DNA from: Methylobacterium gregans
GTDB lineage: Bacteria; Pseudomonadota; Alphaproteobacteria; Rhizobiales; Beijerinckiaceae
DNA length: 38,113 bases
Assembly: GCF_022179245.1 (NCBI RefSeq)
Contig: NZ_BPQM01000032.1
Span: 1-38,113, forward strand
Direction of reading: 5' to 3'
The stretch's first letter is position 1. Every line of letters starts with the position of its first letter. Below, piece after piece: positions 24,336-33,505 of this stretch. Position numbers and translations under genes: made by a program. The notes under the pieces were generated by a model, which saw only the letters and a program-made list of their open reading frames with translations, did no database searches and was not told where the DNA came from.

Positions 24336-24530
24336 CTCCACCACCGCTTCTTCATGTTTCGAAGACGCCGAGATCGGTGGCTGAGCGGCTGCCCTCAAGC
24401 ATCGCGTCGCGAACCTCTCCATTGCCGAGAGAGGAATAAAGATCGGGGCCGTCGTCCATTATCATCCTTGTCGAGAAGCGGTGGGCGCAGCGCCCGCCCG
24501 ACAACATCCCGACCTCACAGGAGAACGGTC

Positions 24531-25559
24531 ATGACCACGGTCTCTATCGTCGCCGGCCCACGCCTCCACCTCGCGCAGCGCATTAGGGAAGTCGCCGCGA
24601 ACACGCCGGCCGCCTACTTCGGCATCGTGTTGGGGCTGTCCGGCCTCGGCGGGGCCTGGCGCGCGGCCGTGCTCGCCTGGCACCTGCCCACGGTCGTCGG
24701 GGAGGCGGTCTACGTACTCGCCGGCGCAGTCTGGGCCGTGCTCGTCGTCCTCTATGCCCTCAAGGCCGTCCTCGCCCCGGACAAGCTGGCGGTCGAGGCG
24801 GCCCATGCGGTCCAGTGCTGCTTCATCGGCCTCGCCGGAGTGGCGACCATGCTCGTCGCGAGCGGCCTCATCCCTTACTCGGCCGGATCCGCAACCGTCC
24901 TGTTCGGCCTCGGCTTCCTATTTACGCTCGGCTTCGCGGTCTGGCGGACGGGCGGCCTCTGGCAAGGCGGCCGGGACCACGGCACCACCACCGCGGTGCT
25001 GTACCTGCCGACCGTGGCCGGAAGCTTCGTCTCGGCGACCGGGGCGTCGGCCCTGGGCTACCAGGATTGGGGTCAGCTCGCCTTCGGCGCCGGCCTGTTC
25101 TCCTGGCTCGCGATGGAATCGGTTCTGCTCCACCGCCTGCTGACCGGGCCTGAGAAGCCCGTCGCGTTGCGCCCGACCCTGGGCATCCAGCTGGCGCCCG
25201 CGCCGGTGGGGGCCGTGGCCTACCTCTCGGTCGGGGGCGGAGCGCCGGACCTCTTCGCGCATGCCTTGATCGGCTACGGTCTGCTCCAGGTTCTGGTTCT
25301 GGCCCGGCTCTCGCCGTGGGTCGCGAAGGCCGGCGCTGTCCCTGGGCTCTGGGCCTTCAGCTTCGGCGCGACTGCCATGGCAACGGCCCCGGTTCGCCTG
25401 GTTGCCCATGGCGATGCCGGAGCGGTCGCCGTCCTCGCCCCGGTGCTTTTCCTGGCAGCGAACGGCCTCGTCGTCGGCCTTACCATCATGACCGTGGCTT
25501 TACTGCTCCAGGGCAAGATGTTTGCTGCACCGACGGCATCGAGCCAAGCACGGACGTGA
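24531..25559 (+). CDS. TehA/SLAC1-family anion channel or C4-dicarboxylate transporter, 342 aa
   Basis: A highly hydrophobic protein with about ten transmembrane helices. The opening PAAYFGIVLGLSGLGGAWRA and repeats of similar helical hairpins (TVLFGLGFLFTLGFAVWRTG; YLPTVAGSFVSATGASALGY) are typical of the tellurite-resistance/dicarboxylate (TDT) family, which includes TehA and plant SLAC1. The family forms inner-membrane channels for anions or organic acids; tellurite resistance is a side effect for some members. Start ATG 24531 follows AGGAGAA. It is divergent from the SDR at 23505-24335. No adjacent TehB methyltransferase is seen. Confidence 0.9.
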   Translation: MTTVSIVAGPRLHLAQRIREVAANTPAAYFGIVLGLSGLGGAWRAAVLAWHLPTVVGEAVYVLAGAVWAVLVVLYALKAVLAPDKLAVEAAHAVQCCFIGLAGVATMLVASGLIPYSAGSATVLFGLGFLFTLGFAVWRTGGLWQGGRDHGTTTAVLYLPTVAGSFVSATGASALGYQDWGQLAFGAGLFSWLAMESVLLHRLLTGPEKPVALRPTLGIQLAPAPVGAVAYLSVGGGAPDLFAHALIGYGLLQVLVLARLSPWVAKAGAVPGLWAFSFGATAMATAPVRLVAHGDAGAVAVLAPVLFLAANGLVVGLTIMTVALLLQGKMFAAPTASSQART

Positions 25560-26119
25560 CCGTACCCCCGGTCATCTCGCCAAGTAATCCGAGGATTGCT
25601 TTCAAGCGGTTGTTGAGTGCCTTGCTGTTGGACCAACCACCGATCACGGTGGAGCGTTCTTGTTCGTGTTGCTTCGGCAGCGGTTCGTTGCCGAGGACGG
25701 TTATGGTGGTCGGAGCAACCATTCCATCTCAACAACAGCTGTTGGCCTCCAAGCGGCCATTCCGATGTCTTCGGTCGGAGGTCCGCTGATGGCGCAACTG
25801 AGACCAGCAAGCTGAGCTTTTGCAGCGTCCGCTTCGGAGAAGTCGCCGGAGCCGGATGAGCGGCCGAGATGGACGCATTGCGGAGCGTCTGGTTTCGGGG
25901 AATGCGTTTTTTGTTCAGACTGGCGCTCAAATCCTCCCTATGACTTAGCTGGTTTGCAGCCCTGATCGCATCAGGGTTGCGGAAGCGTTGCGGAAGCAGC
26001 GCGCGACCTCACGATGGAACGTGTGGTCGAGTGATGCATGCCGGGCAGCGGCCAAGGGTAGAGACCTCGGCCAGCCAATTCGAACGCCGAGCCTGCCCCT
26101 TCGGAGGAGCCGCCGCGCC
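25560..26119. other. 560-bp interval without a supported gene
   Basis: The open frames here have poor coding character on both strands. GC content drops relative to the neighbours, notably 25570-25760 and 25880-25950. Nothing I can name is present; it may be decayed DNA and must carry the promoter of the 80-aa gene at 26120. Confidence 0.4.
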
Positions 26120-26362
26120 ATGTCGATCAAGGCCCTGAATGACCGCAAGAAGCTCTCATCCGACTTCAACGAGGCCAACGACGCCTTCATCGACGCGGTG
26201 CTCGGCGCGCTCCAAGCCGGCGAAATCCCGCTCGATCTGGCGCGGGCCTACCTCGCGCATCCGGTCGCCATGATGCACGCCGACGGGGCGCAGGCGGTGG
26301 CGAACTACTTCGAGCGCATCCTGTCGCAGAGGCCGAAGATCGACTGGACACCGGGCAGCTGA
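26120..26362 (+). CDS. Small cytosolic hypothetical protein, 80 aa
   Basis: ATG 26120 follows a GGAGGAG ribosome binding site, about ten bases upstream, which decides the start within a longer frame. The protein is helical, without signal or membrane segment (KALNDRKKLSSDFNEANDAF, then ALQAGEIPLDLARAYLAHPV), ending RPKIDWTPGS. I do not recognise a named domain; this kind of small orphan is common in Methylobacterium. It stands alone between two non-coding intervals. Confidence 0.7.
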   Translation: MSIKALNDRKKLSSDFNEANDAFIDAVLGALQAGEIPLDLARAYLAHPVAMMHADGAQAVANYFERILSQRPKIDWTPGS

Positions 26363-26606
26363 GAGCCGGCCGCGCGCATCGGCAGTTCTGCCCGTTACCG
26401 CGGCCAGGAGGCTGTGGTTTCCCGGCCGGTGCGAACGACACCGAAGCAGCGGTGAGGCTCCCAGGTGCGTCGGACAGGCAACGGCATGCCTTCCTGTCAT
26501 CGAAAAAGATTAGCCGATCACAGAGCGTTGATGGTGCCAACCGGCAACGTGGTTCGGGCTGCCGAGCGTGGGCGGAACAATTAGCTTGGCTATTCGTTCT
26601 GCTGGC

Positions 26607-27104
26607 ATGGAACACTTTAAGTCGACCTTCGCCGCCACGGGCATTGCCGTGCTGGGCCTGATGGCCGCTGCTGGTATCCTGCATCCCGGCAACTTCGAGC
26701 GGCAGGCTCAGCCGGCTGCCAAGAGCCACGCGGTGGCGGCGGCCCCGACGGCTTGGGTCGATCCGCCGGCAAGCCGCAGCGTCGCTCTGCGGCGGGCGGC
26801 GCCCCTGTCCGACACGGCCGCGCTCATGAAGCCTGAGCCGACGATCGTGCTCTCCGCCGATTACGCGATGGTGCAGCCGCTGTCGGCCGAGTTGACGCTG
26901 GTGGCCACCACCGCCCGCAGCGCACGGACTTCTCAGGCCCCCAAGATGGCCCGCCACGCCACCACGCGCCAAGCTGCTCTGATCCGTCCGGCCGCTAACG
27001 AGGCAAGCGCTGTGCAGCAGCCAAGCATCGCTGATTCCTCCAGCCAGAAGATCGACCCGATCGGCGACCTGCTGCGCGGCCTCGGCCTTACCGACAAGAG
27101 CTGA
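26607..27104 (+). CDS. Membrane-anchored or exported hypothetical protein, 165 aa
   Basis: The N-terminal segment FAATGIAVLGLMAAAGIL (residues about 7-24) is a signal anchor or uncleaved signal peptide. The rest is low-complexity, Ala/Ser/Pro/Arg-rich and probably disordered, ending in a helical SSQKIDPIGDLLRGLGLTDK. The start at 26607 (MEHFKSTFAATG) is chosen over 26568 because it puts the hydrophobic segment at the N-terminus. No domain is recognised. GC-rich third positions support coding. It may be an envelope or scaffold protein, but nothing shows which. Confidence 0.6.
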   Translation: MEHFKSTFAATGIAVLGLMAAAGILHPGNFERQAQPAAKSHAVAAAPTAWVDPPASRSVALRRAAPLSDTAALMKPEPTIVLSADYAMVQPLSAELTLVATTARSARTSQAPKMARHATTRQAALIRPAANEASAVQQPSIADSSSQKIDPIGDLLRGLGLTDKS

Positions 27105-27591
27105 CGCCCCGCGGGTGGCGTGCGTCACAGCAGCGTTGCCAGCCCGATCGCCACACCTACGACCACGCTCAACGCACAGCCCGCTACGATCTCACCGGCG
27201 TGCCTCGGGATCCTCAGCACCGGCGCGTACAGATCGATCGCCCCTATCGAAGTGCTAGAAGGCGTTGCCGAGCGTCTCGGATGTCAGGTGCATCGCCGCC
27301 TGACGCGACCACGTGCGCTGCCGCACCAGATGGTCCACAAATGTACCGAACAGGGTGCCTGCTGCGCTGCAAAAGATTGCAGGGTGCGCCGCAACATGGC
27401 ATGCCAGACGGGTCGAAGTGCGATGGCATCGCGTTCCGGCAGCCCTTCTTGGGCGTTTCCTCCCTAGACTTCGGGCCGCTCCTTCGGGGGTGGCCTTTTT
27501 TCTCGGTCAGTGGTGGCATTAGCTGCCCTGCTCGACTGAACCCTCTCGCCTCGCCGGACGTTCGCCTTCGAACTTTAAGCGAGGCCATTGA
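27105..27591. other. 487-bp interval, mostly without a supported gene
   Basis: Apart from the possible relic described at 27125-27254, I see no coding frame or structural feature here. The last 50 bases (CTTTAAGCGAGGCC) lead into the small exported protein gene at 27592. Confidence 0.4.
27125..27254 (-). pseudogene. Possible C-terminal stump of a membrane protein
   Basis: On the minus strand, a frame ending at the TGA at 27125-27127 reads AIDLYAPVLRIPRHAGEIVA, then GCALSVVVGVAIGLATLL. The R-H-X3-E-X2-AG pattern before a final hydrophobic helix is reminiscent of a PAP2-type phosphatase ending, but is too short to be sure. Upstream, a second frame (AAGTLFGTFVDHL, HLTSETLGNAF) ends at a stop at 27255, which would fit a frameshifted gene. 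This is weak evidence. Confidence 0.3.
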
Positions 27592-27864
27592 ATGCGTTCT
27601 GTCCTGTTTGCCCTCCCGCTGGCCGTGGCGTTTGCTGGTGCTGCTGTGGCCCAGTCTGCCTTGACGCCAGCTCCAGGCGCTCCCGCTCCGGCCACTCCCG
27701 GCGTAGCAGCGCCGCTTACCGGTGCGACCGGCTCTCCGGCCGCAGGCAGCTATTCCCCGACTGGTCGTCCTGCCGACTCGATCTCCAACGACTCTTCCGC
27801 GGCCGGCAACGCAGGGCAGCCGTCGCGTGTGGCTCCTCAGGGCGGCGGTGGTAGTAGCCGCTGA
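27592..27864 (+). CDS. Small exported Pro/Ala/Gly-rich protein, 90 aa
   Basis: A clear signal peptide (MRSVLFALPLAVAFAGAAVA, then QSA) precedes a mature part of about 70 residues. The mature part is low-complexity (TPAPGAPAPATPGVAAPLTG, GGGGSSR end), probably disordered and periplasmic or surface-exposed. Such small secreted proteins are frequent in Methylobacterium and have no known role. No domain is seen. The signal peptide and GC-rich third positions are the main support for coding. Confidence 0.6.
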   Translation: MRSVLFALPLAVAFAGAAVAQSALTPAPGAPAPATPGVAAPLTGATGSPAAGSYSPTGRPADSISNDSSAAGNAGQPSRVAPQGGGGSSR

Positions 27865-27995
27865 TAGGTGTTGTCCTTTAGGTATATCAGCAGCGGCTGT
27901 GGTAGATTAGGTTGATCGTAGTTCGGTTGACGAGACCCCGGACCACCTGAGCGGCGCGGCCTTCATGGGCTCGCGCCGTTTCCTTCGGTGATGGC

Positions 27996-28400
27996 TCAAG
28001 CCGCCTTTCCCGGGTTCAGCGCCCGGTGCACTGATCCCTTGCCGATGCCGAACTTGGTTGCGATGGCGCCCATGCTCAGGCCTATCGCGGCCAGCGCCTG
28101 AATCTCCGCCTTATTGGCGCGCACCGCCGGCTTGTGGCCGTTGTAGGCGCTCTCCGCCTTCGCCTTGGCGGTCCCCTTGCGCTGGTGCTCCAGCATCAAC
28201 TCTCTCTCGGACTGCGCCACGCCCGTAAGCACGTTCAGCATCCGCTTGCCCGTTGGCGTCGCGGTGTCGACGCCGAGGTTCAGTATTGGCAGCGCTACGC
28301 CCTTGGCATCCAACGTGGCCAGAATGGCGCCCATGTGCGTCACCGAGCGCGCGAGGCGATCGAGCTTCGTGACCACCAGCGTGTCGCCGGAGGCCGACAT
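27996..28400 (-). pseudogene. Serine recombinase (resolvase) lacking its N-terminus, 134 aa left
   Basis: What remains begins inside the catalytic domain: [15 protein letters not shown], with the conserved Arg pair of serine recombinases. It continues through [20 protein letters not shown] and a C-terminal HTH_7 (IQALAAIGLSMGAIATKFGI, then GKGSVHRAL). The first 55-60 residues with the catalytic Ser (usual pattern YARVST) are missing. They are replaced upstream by a response-regulator fragment read in another frame, so the protein cannot catalyse recombination. It marks a former mobile element at this site. Confidence 0.8.
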
Positions 28401-28620
28401 CGCCCCCGCTCGCGCCGACCGCTATCACGGGCAGGTGCGCACGTGCTGCCTTCAGCTCGCTTGCGACGACCAGGTCGCCGGCTTCCTCTAGGTCAAGCAC
28501 GACGCAACCGGGCATCAGCGAACTCGCCACCCTGAGGAGGGCCTGACCGCTCGCAAAGGCTTGCACCTTGTAACCAGCGGCCTGCAGCGCATCGACACAC
28601 GGAGGTGCCGCTTCCAGCGA
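28395..28620 (-). pseudogene. Response-regulator receiver-domain fragment
   Basis: On the minus strand, about 70 residues ([20 protein letters not shown], then [12 protein letters not shown], then [15 protein letters not shown]) match the middle of a FixJ-type receiver domain, with the phosphoacceptor Asp in CVVLDLE. The N-terminal acidic pair and the DNA-binding half are absent. Two residues usually seen after the Asp (MPG-like loop) are altered. The fragment runs directly into the truncated resolvase, in a different frame. Confidence 0.6.
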
Positions 28621-28741
28621 CGACGCCGGCTTGCAACTTACCGAGATCTGCCTTCAGGTTTGTTCAACCTTTGGTTTCATCTCGAGACCGGATGCCGCGC
28701 GAGCGTGGGTCCGGCGCACCTGCAACACCGAACGACGTCGC

Positions 28742-30983
28742 ATGCTCGAAAGCGCCAACTCCGAGTTCCCCCCCCTTCCTCGCCGGCGGCCGCCGCATGG
28801 GCGAGCTGATGCGTTCCCATGACTGGTCCGACTCGCCGCTTAGGCATCCCACTGCCTGGCCGCCCAGCCTGCGCTCGACCGTGAGCCTTCTGCTGGCATC
28901 ACGCTTCCCGATGTTTGTGGCCTTCGGGCCCGAGCTCGGCTTCCTCTACAACGACGCCTACGCCGAAATCCTCGGGGACAAACATCCCGCAGCGCTGGGC
29001 CGCCGCTTCCACGACGTCTGGGCCGAGATCTGGTCCGACATCGCCCCGCTCATCGATAGGGCGCTGGCTGGCGAGCCGACCTAGTCGGAGGACCTGCCCC
29101 TGACCATGAACCGGCGCGGCCACGACGAGCTCACCTGGTTCACCTTCTCCTACTCTCCAGTTCGCGACGAGGAGGACAGGGTCGCGGGCATGTTCTGCGC
29201 CTGCACCGAGACGACGGGGCGCGTGCAGGCCGAGGCGGCCCTGCGCGCCAACGAGGCGCGTCTCCGGTTCCTCGACCTGCTTGGGAAAGAGACGGCCAAG
29301 AGCGTCGATGCGGACGAGATCCTCGCGACGACCACCCGCATGGTCGCCGAGCACCTGATCCTCTCCAACTGCGCCTACGCCGACATGGACGCAGACCAGG
29401 ACGGGTTCACCATACGGGGCGACTGGGCAGCCGAGCGGTCGCCCAGCATCGTCGGTCATTACAGCCTCGCGGACTTCGGCACGCGGGCCGTCCGGGATCT
29501 CAGCGCAGGCCGGCCGCTCATCATCAACGACAACCTCGCGGAACTGGCGCCCGAGGAGGCGACGACCTTCCAGACCATCGGCATCGCGGCCACGATCTGC
29601 ATGCCGCTGGTCAAGGACGGCCGCCTGACCGCGCTGATGGCCATCCACGACCGCGTCCCGCGCACGTGGTCGGACTACGACCTCGCACTGATCACGGAGG
29701 TGACGGAGCGCTCCTGGGCGCACATCGAGTGTGTCCGAGCCATCGCCAAGCTCGAAGCGCTGAATGCGACGCTTGAGCAGCGGGTCGAGGAGCGGACCTC
29801 CAAGCTCGCCGAGACGGAGGCGGTACTGCGGCAGTCACAGAAGCTTGAAGCGGTCGGCTAACTTACAGGCGGGGTGGCCCACGACTTCAACAACCTCTTG
29901 ACCATCATCCGCTCGTCGGTGGACTTCCTGCGCCGGCCCGACTTGGCCGAGGAGCGCAAGGCCCGCTACCTCAATGCCGTCTCTGATACGGTGGACCGTG
30001 CCGCCAAGCTGACGAGCCAACTCCTCGCCTTCGCCCGGCGCCAGCCCCTGAAGCCGGAAACGCTCGACGTCGGCGCGCGCCTGCGCGTCGTTGGCGACTT
30101 GCTCGACACCGTCGCGGGCGCCCGCATCAAGGTGGTGACCGACGTGCCCGAACATCCGTGCTTTGTCCGGGTGGACGCGAGCCAGTTCGAGACGGCGCTC
30201 GTCAACATGGCGGTGAACGCCCGCGATGCCATGGACGGCGCGGGGACGCTGACCCTGGGCCTGCGCTGCGGCGTGCCGCTGCCGCCGATCCGTGGCCATG
30301 CGGGTGCCGACGGCCCCTTCGCAGCGGTCTCGCTCCACGACACTGGCTCGGGCATCCCGGCCGACCTGCTGGTGCGTGTTTTCGAGCCGTTCTTCACGAC
30401 GAAGGAGGTCGGCAAGGGTACCGGGCTCGGCCTGTCGCAGGTGTTCGGCTTTGCAAAGCAGTCGGGCGGCGACGTCTCGGTGGAGAGCGAGCCCGGCCGG
30501 GGCGCGACCTTCACGCTCTACCTGCCCGAGGTCGAGGCCGAGCTCGCCCCGCGGGGGGAGGCCGCCGACGCTGCGCAGATCGAGCCCGGCGGGGCGGGCC
30601 AGCGCGTGCTGGTGGTCGAGGACAACGTCGAGGTCGGGCGCTTCGCCACCCAGATCCTGGAGGACCTCGGCTACGCGACGACATGGGCGGCCAATGCGGA
30701 AGAGGCTCTGGACAAGCTTGGCTCCAACGGGGCCGGCTTCGAGGTCGTGTTCTCGGACGTGGTGATGCCGGGCATGGGCGGGATCGAGTTGGCGCGTCTG
30801 CTCAAGCGCTGGCTGCCGGACCTGCCGGTGGTGTTGGCGTCGGGCTACAGCCACGTGTTGGCTCAGGAGGGCTCCCACGGCTTCGAGCTGCTGCAGAAGC
30901 CCTACTCGGCTGACCAAGTCTCGCGCATGCTGCGCAGGGTTCTTGGGCGGAGTCGACCCAGGACCGGGATGGGGATGGCTTGA
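28742..30983 (+). pseudogene. Hybrid sensor histidine kinase broken by one frameshift and two in-frame stops
   Basis: The domain order is PAS-like (28797-29240, PMFVAFGPELGFLYNDAYAE), GAF (about 29240-29740), coiled coil (LEQRVEERTSKLAETEAVLR), HisKA with the phospho-His in GGVAHDFNNLLTII, an HATPase (DTGSGIP, FEPFFTTKE, GKGTGLGL) and a C-terminal receiver (VLVVEDN, phospho-Asp in FSDVVMPGMGG, Lys in LLQKPY). The natural start is probably ATG 28742 (MLESANSEF). A C8 run at 28768-28775 carries one base too many and shifts the frame. Further on, TAG at 29082-29084 sits where Trp is expected, and TAA at 29859-29861 where the Q of VGQLTGG is expected. Everything between remains open in one frame, so decay is recent or the stops are sequence errors. 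Confidence 0.85.
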
Positions 30984-30998
30984 CGCGACCTCAACCTA

Positions 30999-31178
30999 TC
31001 AGTCCCCGCCCGCCGGCAGCGGTACGCGGACGGAGACACGCAGGCCGTCCGGTGCGAATGCGACGTCAATTTCCCGCACCCGTCTGCATCGACAGCACCT
31101 TGTTGAGGAGGCGGTGTCCGAAGCCCTCGCGAGTGGGATGCCCGACGAGCGGGTCGTCATGCTTGGCCCAGTCCTAGT
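30999..31178 (-). pseudogene. C-terminal fragment of an HWE-type sensor histidine kinase
   Basis: On the minus strand, WAKHDDPLVGHPTREGFGHR, then LLNKVLSMQTGA, then REIDVAFAPDGLRVSVRVPL reproduces the end of an HWE-kinase ATPase domain (W, P and GFG..LL landmarks). One extra base near 31073 shifts the frame between MQTGA and EIDV. The rest of the kinase is gone. It ends 16 bp from the end of the convergent hybrid kinase relic. Confidence 0.65.
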
Positions 31179-31193
31179 GTCGTTGCAAGGCAT

Positions 31194-31673
31194 TCAGCAG
31201 ATCCATCAGCGGTCGCCGGAGGTCCGCTTCACACCGGTAAGGTGTCCATCGATGACGGTGCATCGGACGGTAGCTCAGGGTCGAGAGCGGCGGTTCGGCG
31301 CTTGCTGGCCCAATGTCGGCTTATGGCGCCTAGCAGGCCTCAATCAGTTAAGGGGACTGCCTGGGGTGTCAGCTCATTGTGACTGCATCAAGCTGCCTGA
31401 AGCGGCCATCATCAGCATCGCGGTCATGGGATGTTCTGCGTGGCCCGCGGCCGGGTGTTTGCGGTTGAAGCAGCGGCTTGCGCGGATCGCCCCATGCCAA
31501 GTCGGCTTCCCCGATCCGGCCACGCTTACTAAATGCTCACCCCTCGCTGATCGTTCATCGCCTGCCCAGGGTGTCTCTGCCTTATCGGCTCTGGGCGAGC
31601 AGCGAACGGGCACCATTGCACCAAGGCAAATCTGCTATGCTGCTGGATGTGTGCTGGCGAAACCAAACTTGGG
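31194..31673. other. 480-bp interval without a supported gene
   Basis: No reliable coding frame was found. CTTATGGCGC-X-TAGC at 31319-31333 recurs at 14513-14527 (CTTATGGCGCGTAGCC); this may be a shared decayed or dispersed repeat, too short to define. The end of the interval must hold the promoter for the gene at 31674. Confidence 0.35.
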
Positions 31674-31853
31674 ATGGTCAGGCGGCACACCGAGGACGGT
31701 GCCCGGCACATCGCGAACCAACAAGCGCCCATAACTCGCATCCGGACTGCTGGCATTCCGACCGAAGAGGCAGAGGCGCTGCTCGCCACCTACGAGGATA
31801 TCCAGCGCCAGCATGAGGACCACCTCGCGCGGATCCTAAGTAAGCAGGGGTAA
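31674..31853 (+). CDS. Small hypothetical protein, 59 aa
   Basis: A charged, helical protein (MVRRHTEDGARHIANQQAPI, then EEAEALLATYEDIQRQHEDH) that ends LARILSKQG. The pattern of a histidine-rich start followed by an amphipathic helix with QRQHEDHL is one I associate with small orphan proteins in Methylobacterium genomes (recalled, not searched). No signal or membrane segment. Start 31674 is preferred to 31647 by that similarity; the ribosome binding site is weak. Confidence 0.65.
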   Translation: MVRRHTEDGARHIANQQAPITRIRTAGIPTEEAEALLATYEDIQRQHEDHLARILSKQG

Positions 31854-31948
31854 GAGGGCCGCTTAAGGTAGGAAGCGTCGGTTCGGCGCCTGTCGGTTCA
31901 TGATCGGCTGATAGCCGGCGCTCAAAGCGCCCGCCATCCGGGCCATCC

Positions 31949-32056
31949 TTACTCCGCCTTCGGTTTGCGGAGGCGATAGACCTGCCAAGTCAGCATCATG
32001 CTCGACGCCATCAAGGCGGCGTGCAGCAGGTGAAGGAGAAGCGGTCCGCTTTGCAT
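31949..32056 (-). CDS. Very small membrane-associated protein, 35 aa
   Basis: From ATG 32056 the frame reads MQSGPLLLHLLHAALMASSM, then MLTWQVYRLRKPKAE and stop. It is one hydrophobic helix followed by a basic tail, the usual shape of a single-pass microprotein with its C-terminus in the cytosol. It is short enough to arise by chance and the ribosome binding site is poor. It lies 123 bp downstream of the HPP-family gene on the same strand, so it could be a co-transcribed small partner (inference). Confidence 0.4.
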   Translation of the reverse strand: MQSGPLLLHLLHAALMASSMMLTWQVYRLRKPKAE

Positions 32057-32179
32057 CGGCACAATCCCGTGGACCTGGCTGCGCCAGGACTACGGAGGCA
32101 CTGGCAACAACCGGGCCAACGCCCACGATGCCGCGCTGCGCCTTCGAGCCGACCTTTCGGTTCAAGCCGTGGCGGCCGC

Positions 32180-33316
32180 CTAAGCTGACACCGGTTCGCG
32201 GGGCGCAAACGCCTTAGCCGAAAGCAGGCGCGTCAGAGTCGCAAGCAGATCGGTCTGGGTGATGATCCCGAGAATCTGCCGGTCATCATCGACAACCACT
32301 ACCGCATGCGTGCGGCCGTCGGTGAGCGAGGGGGCCAACGAAACCACCGGCTCGTCCGGTTCAGCCGTCTGAGCGTCAGACATCACCTGCGCGATGCCCA
32401 CATTTCCGTGCAGCGTCAACTCGCGCAGGCCAAGCGTGCCGGCAAGTCGGCCGGCTCCGTCCACAACAGGAAGCGTCCGGATGTTGTGTGCGATGAGGAG
32501 TTCCCGCGCCCGCTCAGCGCTACCATCCAGCCCGACAGTGATCACATCGCGCGACATCACCTCCCCACAGGTGAGAGTGCCCTGGGTGCGCACAAGCGCG
32601 CGAAGTTCGACTTGACGAAGGAGCCGGTCGAGATCGGCGCGATCGATGTCCAGCGTCTCATGCAGCTCGACAAGAGCGGCGTCCACGTCTTCGGGCCTGA
32701 AGCCAACCCGCAGCGGCGCGGGTAGGTCGGCCGTTCCGTGCGTGTTGACCGGGGCTGCGACGGGAACGTGCGGGTAGTTGCGGCGTGAGATCTTGTGGAA
32801 GACGACGCCGAGCGCGACCAGGATGATCGAGTTCACGCAGACCGGGAACAGCGGGAACAGGAAACCCGCGGAGGTGACGGCAGGACCGCCGATCAGCGCG
32901 GTCAATGCAGCGGCGCCACCAGGGGGGTGCAGGGAGCGGGTGAGAGACATCGCCGCAATGGCCAACGAGACGCCGACACCGATAGCGATGACCGGGTCCG
33001 GTATGACGTGAGCGGCGAGCACGCCCATGAAGGCCGAGATCGTGTTGCCGCCGATGATGGACCAGGGCTGGGCAAGCGGACTTGCCGGCACCGCGAACAG
33101 CAGCACCGCCGAGGCTCCCATCGGCGCGACGATGAGCGGGATGTGGGGCCCTTGGCCGAAGACTAAGCCGCAGATCAGGCCGGTCAGCGTGATACCGACC
33201 AGCGCCCCGAGGCAGGCCACCATGCGCTCCCGCAGGGTCGCGCCCGCCAGGATCGGCCGGAACAGCCGAAACCCGCTCGACGTGCCGACTTGTTCGGAAC
33301 TGACGGACTTGGACAT
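32180..33316 (-). CDS. HPP-family integral membrane protein with C-terminal CBS pair, 378 aa
   Basis: The N-terminal half (residues about 30-178) has four or five transmembrane helices with the family signature SLHPPGGAAAL (HPP at 130-132) and IVAPMGASAVLLFAVP. The C-terminal half (about 240-370) is a CBS-domain pair (VMSRDVITVGLDGSAERARE; GIITQTDLLATLTRL) that usually binds adenosine nucleotides and gates the partner domain. HPP proteins have been linked to nitrite or other anion transport in chloroplasts and cyanobacteria; the substrate here is unknown. ATG 33316 (MSKSVSSEQ) starts shortly before the first helix. The plus-strand membrane gene at 33506 is divergent from it. Confidence 0.92.
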   Translation of the reverse strand: MSKSVSSEQVGTSSGFRLFRPILAGATLRERMVACLGALVGITLTGLICGLVFGQGPHIPLIVAPMGASAVLLFAVPASPLAQPWSIIGGNTISAFMGVLAAHVIPDPVIAIGVGVSLAIAAMSLTRSLHPPGGAAALTALIGGPAVTSAGFLFPLFPVCVNSIILVALGVVFHKISRRNYPHVPVAAPVNTHGTADLPAPLRVGFRPEDVDAALVELHETLDIDRADLDRLLRQVELRALVRTQGTLTCGEVMSRDVITVGLDGSAERARELLIAHNIRTLPVVDGAGRLAGTLGLRELTLHGNVGIAQVMSDAQTAEPDEPVVSLAPSLTDGRTHAVVVVDDDRQILGIITQTDLLATLTRLLSAKAFAPREPVSA

Positions 33317-33505
33317 CCTCGCACGTCCCTTGCTTGCCCAAACCGAAGTCAGAGACGCCCAATCGCCGGGCAGACGCTCGGAACTTCGGTCCGGCGGACT
33401 GGTATGCCAGATACCGGTTTACGGGCAGCGAGCGAAATTGCAACATGTGAGGGCAGATTGCCTGTCATTGAGGCAGCGCGCACTTTGGTGCACGATCAGT
33501 GAGAT

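Noticed and set aside
23820..24530. Plus-strand extension of the TehA-like frame upstream of 24531
   Set aside because: It is antisense to the SDR gene; a good ribosome binding site and the first membrane helix place the true start at 24531.
30943..31734. 263-aa open frame after the hybrid kinase
   Set aside because: It overlaps the HWE-kinase stump on the other strand and shows no domain or consistent codon bias.
31863..32165. 100-aa minus-strand frame
   Set aside because: The translation is not protein-like. A 35-aa hydrophobic frame in the same DNA is more plausible but still uncertain.
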